From NCBI RefSeq assembly GCF_002127325.2, contig NC_035435.2, positions 124,491,127-124,555,126 of the forward strand: a DNA stretch of 64,000 nucleotides. The letters are read 5' to 3'. The DNA comes from Helianthus annuus (lineage: Eukaryota > Streptophyta > Magnoliopsida > Asterales > Asteraceae). Below the pieces are notes generated by a model, which had not been told where the DNA came from, searched no databases, and saw only the letters and a list, made by a program, of their open reading frames with translations. Of the stretch, positions 58,201 to 64,000 are shown piece by piece (positions within the stretch are counted from its first letter, which is position 1; the number at the start of each line of letters is the position of its first letter). Made by a program: the position numbers and the translations under genes.

Positions 58201-60028
58201 TGTAACACCCCGAAAATATTAATGTTACATTTTAAACTAAATATCAGTAGTAAGTTAAGATAAAAGATTAGGAAAGATAACCTAGTTAGTAAGAAATCTT
58301 AACATAATATGATAAAGTATAATTAAATGCCCTTTCTATAGCTCATGTATAATTGAGGGACCAAACTTGTCAAATCTGGAACTTCAATTATTACTAGTAA
58401 AATAACACACCAAACACACAGCTAAGTGTGTGTTTGATCGACCAGAACGCAGGCAACAAGGGGATTTCCCCTCAAACCCTAACATTCACAAAATCCATTA
58501 ATTGAAGGTTCGAATCAAGTCCAAATTGAAATCTGAACATAGATTTGTGATCACCTTGACTAAGGGATCGTAAGGTATGCAAAATTTCATGATTTGGTTC
58601 TACCTTAAATTTTAGATAAATTCATGAGATTCAAATTTGAGCATGCATGATAGTGGTTTTGATTGAAATAGTGTATAGGGATGAACCCTAGTCGAGTGCT
58701 TGTTGAAATTTGGCCTAATTCTTGTAAAGTTCATAATCACCATTAGAGGTGATATGGGGGTTTTTGTAGAAAAGTATGAGACATTAGGATTATGATGTAT
58801 CCTAGAGTAATTCAAGTTCTATGAACAAGGTTCAGAAATTATTAATGTGAAAATTTAGTGAAATTGCCTAAATTGATATTTATCATGGCTAAATGATAAA
58901 TGTTAAACTTAGTTATGAATTGTAAGAAATCATGCACATAAGATGCTTGATAAAATGCCTAAAAGACATTGATCGACACAAATGTGGTGTTGGTAAAGTA
59001 ACAAGCTTAGTCATGAGCCGAATGGCTCTAATGGTAATTGGCTTGTATGTTTTAGGCAATACGAGTGAGGCGTCGGGAAGTCAAGCCGGTGCGGACGCTC
59101 GTTTAAAGGGAAAGCTTTAAGGTACGTGGTTAACGCTACTATAATATTGATGATCTAGTTTTCATTTTTAATGGTTTACTAGTTATGAACAATAGAGAGT
59201 CGTGTTGGTTTGGTTGCTTAAAATGAGGGACTTCATAATGGCAAACCAAAACGAGCTAACAATGGTGGGTACAAACCGGGTAACGGAAGTACCTCATCCG
59301 TAGACCATAAACCCGTGTGTTGGGTAATGGGAAGAATATTATTAACACGCAAACCGGTAATGGGAGCGTGTGTGTTGAAGCAAGGGATCCAAAACGGGTC
59401 ATACTTGTTGCAAAGAAATGCCCCGTACTGCGCTTTGATGACTTAAAAGTGCAAAAATTGGTATAAACGGGTCAAAACAGCAAAACAGGAAAAATATGCA
59501 GAAGCTACCGTAAATTACGGTAACCACCGTAATTTACGGTAGAGGGTAAATCATTACGGTGGTTCTTTACTGATTTACGGCAGAACCATAAATGTCCAGC
59601 GCCCACCGTAAATTACGGTGACCACCGTAATTTACGGTGGAGCCCAGCCAAAATTGTTAAGCTTTGTATAATTACATAGTTCGAATCCGTTTTAAGCGTA
59701 CCTTTAATTATGTGAAATTTGAAGGATTCTAACATTATTATTTTGTTAAATTTTCCAGCTTTCAAGTAAGTCAACCAAGCGGATGGTGATCAACGCAAGG
59801 CTTATGAACCGAACACATTCTAGAAGTACTGCCGAAAATTTTGTCTTAGATGATCATTAGTAATAATTTTGTAATAGAAGGAATACTTATGTATCCTTTT
59901 AGTGTTGTGTTGGTTTTAAAACACTTATGTGCTACACTAGGATTAATATTAATGTTTGTGCTCTAATGATTATGAATTTTCTTAGTTAGTCGGTAAAAAT
60001 ATTGTGTATTTTAATCGAGAGTCTTACA
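58201..60028 (+). repeat. 5' LTR of element C
   Basis: 1828 bp, TGTAACACCCCG...GTCTTACA. A hairpin AAACACACA/TGTGTGTTT (58412-58435) and AGGGGATTTCCCCT (58459-58472), soon followed by AACCCTAAC, parallel the same two structures near the start of the LARD LTR. Palindromes ACCGTAAATTACGGT at 59507-59540 and 59604-59640. Confidence 0.9.
59507..59640. promoter_or_regulatory. Four ACCGTAAATTACGGT palindromes in element C LTR
   Basis: Perfect palindromes in two close pairs: 59507-59521 with 59526-59540, and 59604-59620 with 59623-59640. Between the pairs are half-sites ATTACGGTGG and TTTACGG. Each can form a stem on its own, and members of a pair can also pair with one another. Function unknown. 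Confidence 0.65.
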
Positions 60029-60031
60029 AGT

Positions 60032-60044
60032 TGGTATTCAGAGC
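60032..60044 (+). promoter_or_regulatory. Primer-binding site of element C with 1-nt insertion
   Basis: TGGTATTCAGAGC: the tRNA-iMet site TGGTATCAGAGC with an extra T after position 6. The insertion would weaken primer pairing. It is either decay or family-specific. Confidence 0.75.
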
Positions 60045-60325
60045 TAAGGTTAAAGAGAATTGTGTTCGGTTCAAGGCTTGATCAACATCTAGTAAGAATT
60101 TAACTAAAGCAAATTAAATTTAAAAAGATTAAAAAAAAGGATAACGATTTATTGTGTATGGGAGGAGTATAGTGATATACTCGAACCTGGGAAGTACACT
60201 TAGTATAAATGATAAGGCAAAGTTATATATACTTGGCCGAATAATGAGTACGAAGTCTCATGTAAAGGCATGAGAGCGATTGAACAAGATTATTTATCGA
60301 ATCATTTTAACATTTCAGTAAGAAG

Positions 60326-63300
60326 ATGTCGGGAGGTGCTAGTGACAATGTTCTATCCCTCACTACCGACGAGTTGAAAGAGAAGATTGCCGAGGAAGTT
60401 GGAAGGGCCATCGAAGTTAGCCTACCAAGATTTGTGGAAAGAATGCAAAACACCTTACTTTCGACTATGGAGGAAAGAATTGGTGAATTAAGAGAAGACC
60501 TTACCAGTGATAGAGGCAGGGCTAAGGAAAAGAAAGGTTGTTCTTACAACAAGTTTATGGCGTGTAAGCCCCCAATTTTCAATGGAGAGGTGGATCCAAT
60601 TGCTTGTCAAAGGTGGATAAGCGATATTGAGGGTGTTTTCGAACGAACGCATTGTGATGAAAGTGACTTCGTGGCTTATGGAACTGTCCAACTTAGAGGC
60701 CAAGCAAAGGATTGGTGGGACAACCTCAGAAACGAAAGGGGTGTTGAAGCAATAAGGGCAATGACTTGGGAAGATTTCAAAGCACCATTCCTCAAACATC
60801 ATAGCCCCAAGGCAGTGATAAATAAGATAAAGGAGGAATTTATGCAATTGAGACAAAAAGGTGAAACCGTCGATAAAATTACGGGGATGTTCATGGATAA
60901 GCTCAAGTTTTGTGATGACTTGGTCAAAACTGAAGAACATAAAATTTATTATTATCACACCATGCTTAGGGCTGAATATAGGGAGTTCATGACCCCCTCA
61001 CATTATGAAAGCCTCACCGATATAATCAATGCGGCGCGGGAACGCGAGATTGAACTAAAAAGGCAAATTGAAAGAGGTGAGAGGAGGGCCTTGGATGAAA
61101 ACCCGAGTCCCGCAAAGAAGCCAAAGGTAGCTGAATCTTCGAAGAAGGGAAGTGCAAAAGGAGGTTCTCCGAGTTGCAAAACATGTGGACGCACTCATAA
61201 GGGTGAATGCTACTTCAAGAACAAACCTTGTGTGGCATGTGGCAAGATAGGGCATGGGGTTGCAAATTGCCCAGACAAAGTAACGGTGTGCTATAAATGT
61301 TACCAACCGGGTCATAAAAAGTCAGAATGTCCGGAATTGGTGGGAAAGAAAGAGAGTGCCGACTCTAGGGATGAAACCCCAAAAGCTAAGGCAAGGTCGT
61401 TCCAAATCACTGCTGCAGAAGCAAAAATGGAACCCGACGTGGTTACAGGTATATTTACTGTAAATTCGATCCTTGCACGTGTTTTATTTGATACCGGTGC
61501 GAATAAGTCTTTTGTTTCACATAGATTTATTCAAAACCCCATGTTTACATTAACGAAATTACCTATGCCAATGGAAGTAGAAGTAGGTAATAACAAAAGT
61601 TTTCTTGTCTGTGATGTATGTCGGGAATGCAAATTGAATATCGATGGCGAGGAATACTCCATTGATTTAATACCCATGTCCATGGGTGAATTTCAAGTGG
61701 TCGTCGGAATGGATTGGCTATCCCGCTACCATGCTAAGGTGATATGCTTACGTAAGGAGATACACCTAACGTCTCCGAGCGGGAGGCGTGTCATCATCTA
61801 TGGGGAGAAGGCTTGTAATCCCATGATATGCTCGATGGTAGAAGCCCGCAAGTTTATACTACACGGGTGTAAGGCATATTTAACTTACGTACGTGACGTC
61901 GAAAAAGAAACGCCAAGGATTGAAGACGTACCTGTGGTGCGTGAATTTGAAGATGTCTTTCCCGAAGATCTTCCGGGAATGCCACCAGAGCGCGAAATAG
62001 AGTTCGGGATTGAACTGACCCCGGGTGCTAAACCAGTTGCTAAGACACCTTATAGATTGGCACCGTCAGAACTGCAAGAATTAATGTCTCAGTTACAAGA
62101 TTTACTTGAAAAGGGATTCATTCGGCCTAGCGTGTCTCCTTGGGGAGCTCCCGTGCTATTTGTAAAGAAGAAGGACGGGAGCATGCGGATGTGTATTGAT
62201 TACTGGGAGTTAAACAAACTCACGGTAAAGAATCGATACCCGCTTCCGAGAATCGATGACTTATTCGATCAATTACAAGGCGCTAGCTGGTTTTCAAAAA
62301 TCGATTTGAGATCGGGTTACCACCAATTAAGGGTAAAGGAAAATGATGTACCAAAAGCGGCATTCCGAACACGATACGGACATTTCGAATTTCTCGTGAT
62401 GTCTTTCGGATTAACGAATGCGCCCACGGCTTTCATGGACCTCATGAACCGGGTTTGCAAACCGATGCTCGATAGATTGGTGATTGTTTTTATAGACGAC
62501 ATCCTCGTTTATTCAAGAAACGAGGCGGAGCACACTAACCACTTACGAGAAGTATTGGAGGTGTTAAGGCGAGAGAGATTATATGCTAAATTCTCAAAAT
62601 GCGCCTTCTGGTTACGAGAGGTGCAATTCCTAGGGCACGTCATAAGTGCCGAGGGAATATTGGTGGATCCGTCAAAAGTGGAGCCCTCCAAAGAATCCAT
62701 CCGAAATTAGAAGTTTCTTGGGGTTGGCAGGTTACTATCGGAGATTCATTCAGGATTTCTCCAAAATCGCAGCGCCGTTGACCAAATTGACCCGCAAGAA
62801 TGAGAAGTTCGTCTGGGGAAGCGATCAAGAAAAGGCATTTCAGACATTAAAAGAAAAGTTAACCTGTGCACCGGTGTTGACTTTACCGGATGGTACGGAG
62901 GATATGGTAGTGTATTCGGACGCATCACACCTAGGCCTTGGGTGCGTGCTAATGCAAAGGGGAAGGGTGATCGCATATGCCTCTAGACAACTTAAGCCGC
63001 ATGAAACCAAGTACCCGACTCATGATCTTGAGTTGGCGGCCGTGGTCTTTGCCTTGAAAATCTGGAGGCATTACTTGTATGGTGTGAAAAGTACTATTTT
63101 CACTGACCATAAGAGTTTGAAGTACTTCTTCGATCAAAAGGAGTTAAACATGAGGCAGAGACGTTGGTTAGAAGTGGTGAAAGACTACGACTACGAGATC
63201 CATTACCACCCCGGAAAGGCTAATGTGGTGGCGGATGCCCTTAGCCGAAAGGACGAATGCGCCCCAATACGAGTACGGTCTATGCAGTTGGTAGTACTTC

Positions 63301-64000
63301 AGGTTTGCTTGAGCGTATCCGAGAAGCCCAAACCGAAGCGTTAAAGAAAGAAAATTGGAAGAAAGAGCGTATAAAAGGGATGGTAAAAGACCTTACGGAA
63401 GGAAGTAATGGGATGAAATGCTGGAATGATAGGATTTGGGTCCCAAACACATGTGGTGTTAAGAGTCTTCTGCTTGACGAGGCTCATAAGTCTCGCTATT
63501 CGATCCATCCCGGAGCGACTAAGATGTATAGAGATTTGAAGCAAAACTATTGGTGGCCGGGGATGAAAAGGGATGTGGCTAAATATGTGGAGAAGTGTTT
63601 GACTTGTTTACAAGTCAAAGCGGAGCATCAAAAACCATACGGCAAGTTGCAACCATTAGATATTCTAGTTTGGAAGTGGGAACAAATTACAATGGACCTG
63701 CTAACCAAACTGCCCAGAACTAGCTGTGGTTTTGATGCCATTTGGGTAATTGTGGATAGATTAACCAAAAGTGCCCATTTCATCCCTATCCGAGAAACTT
63801 ATACGTCAGAGAAGATGTCGGAAGTGTACACTAATGAGATAATAGCACGCCACGGAGTGCCGGTATCCATCGTGTCCGATAGGGATACCCGGTTCACTTC
63901 AAATTTTTGGTGCGATTTCCAAAAGCAAATGGGAACTAAATTGTTCATTTGCACCGCGTACCATCCTCAAACGGATGGTCAAAGTGAAAGAACAATACAA
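60326..64000 (+). pseudogene. Gag-pol of element C, two frameshifts, runs off window
   Basis: ATG 60326 opens Gag (core [20 protein letters not shown]), two CCHC-type knuckles ([14 protein letters not shown] near residue 302, [14 protein letters not shown] near 322), protease (DTGAN near residue 389) and RT with FIDD near residue 724. At about 62680 the frame is lost: a short deletion removes the segment that reads AVMNWQ in element A, and the frame continues one base over with [13 protein letters not shown], RNase H ([27 protein letters not shown]). A second 1-nt shift near 63290 moves integrase to another frame that stays open to 64000: H-H-C-C finger intact, then catalytic D (TMDLLTKL), D (SDRDTRFTS), E (DGQSERT). 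The usual Arg of IDYRELNK is Trp (near 62205). Confidence 0.92.

Larger units (their letters stand above)
58201..64000 (+). mobile_element. Ty3/gypsy element C (3' part outside window)
   Basis: 5' LTR 58201-60028, altered primer-binding site, leader, gag-pol from 60326 to the window edge in integrase. The 5 bp before it, CTTAA, should recur after its 3' LTR. Domain order (Gag, PR, RT, RNase H, integrase) is Ty3/gypsy; wording of RT and RNase H is close to element A. The C-terminus, which would settle the lineage, is out of view. Confidence 0.92.

Overview
The window is plant nuclear DNA that is almost entirely made of transposable elements. The evidence is long-LTR Ty3/gypsy elements primed by initiator tRNA-Met, hAT, Mutator-like and PIF/Harbinger-like non-autonomous DNA transposons, Helitron-type ends, tRNA-derived SINEs, L1-type LINE tails, and one intron-containing plant gene with canonical GT-AG introns. 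A eudicot is clear. Asteraceae is my guess from the general character of the repeats and is not proven by anything here.

Layout. (1) 1-18143: the 3' part of a long-LTR Ty3/gypsy chromovirus (element A; its 5' LTR lies left of the window). Its gag-pol is split at the RNase H domain by a complete, young, coding-free LTR element of 9.1 kb (LARD, 3864-12992, TSD TGTGT). (2) 18144-24044: about 0.4 kb of unassigned sequence, then element B, a close relative of A that has lost its 5' part and carries one nonsense mutation, plus its 3' LTR. (3) 24045-33500: AT-rich DNA with MITEs, a hAT element with a perfect TSD, SINEs, and the only convincing host gene, a four-exon secreted X8/CBM43 protein (26469-27472). 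(4) 34677-37800: a complete Tip100-like hAT transposon with TIRs, a perfect 8-bp TSD and a frameshifted transposase. (5) 37.8-53.8 kb: a dense mosaic of Helitron ends, GGTACCG-rich repeats, Mutator-like foldback elements with 9-bp TSDs, nested hAT MITEs, LINE tails and SINEs. (6) 53840-56988: a solo LTR of the A/B family (TSD ACTTC) lying inside a minus-strand LINE reverse-transcriptase fragment. (7) 57399-64000: a reverse-oriented LTR fragment cut by element C, a third Ty3/gypsy element whose 5' LTR, gag, protease, RT, RNase H and most of integrase are in view; it has two frameshifts and runs off the right edge.

How the parts relate. LARD has no proteins and must be mobilised in trans. Its LTR shares an ordered set of structures with the LTR of element C (same start, an ACACAC/GTGTGT hairpin, a GGGG/CCCC hairpin followed by AACCCTAA, then four short palindromes), so a C-like element is the best candidate helper. 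All three LTR types carry two pairs of short palindromes whose sequence differs completely between families while the arrangement is kept. This is the least expected signal I found. In A-family LTRs these pairs lie 170-290 bp upstream of a TATA box that is followed 113-114 bp later by a strong splice donor.

Outside the X8 gene I see no intact host gene. No canonical tRNA, rRNA or CRISPR array was found. All element boundaries were read by eye from termini and TSDs. No alignment or database search was run.
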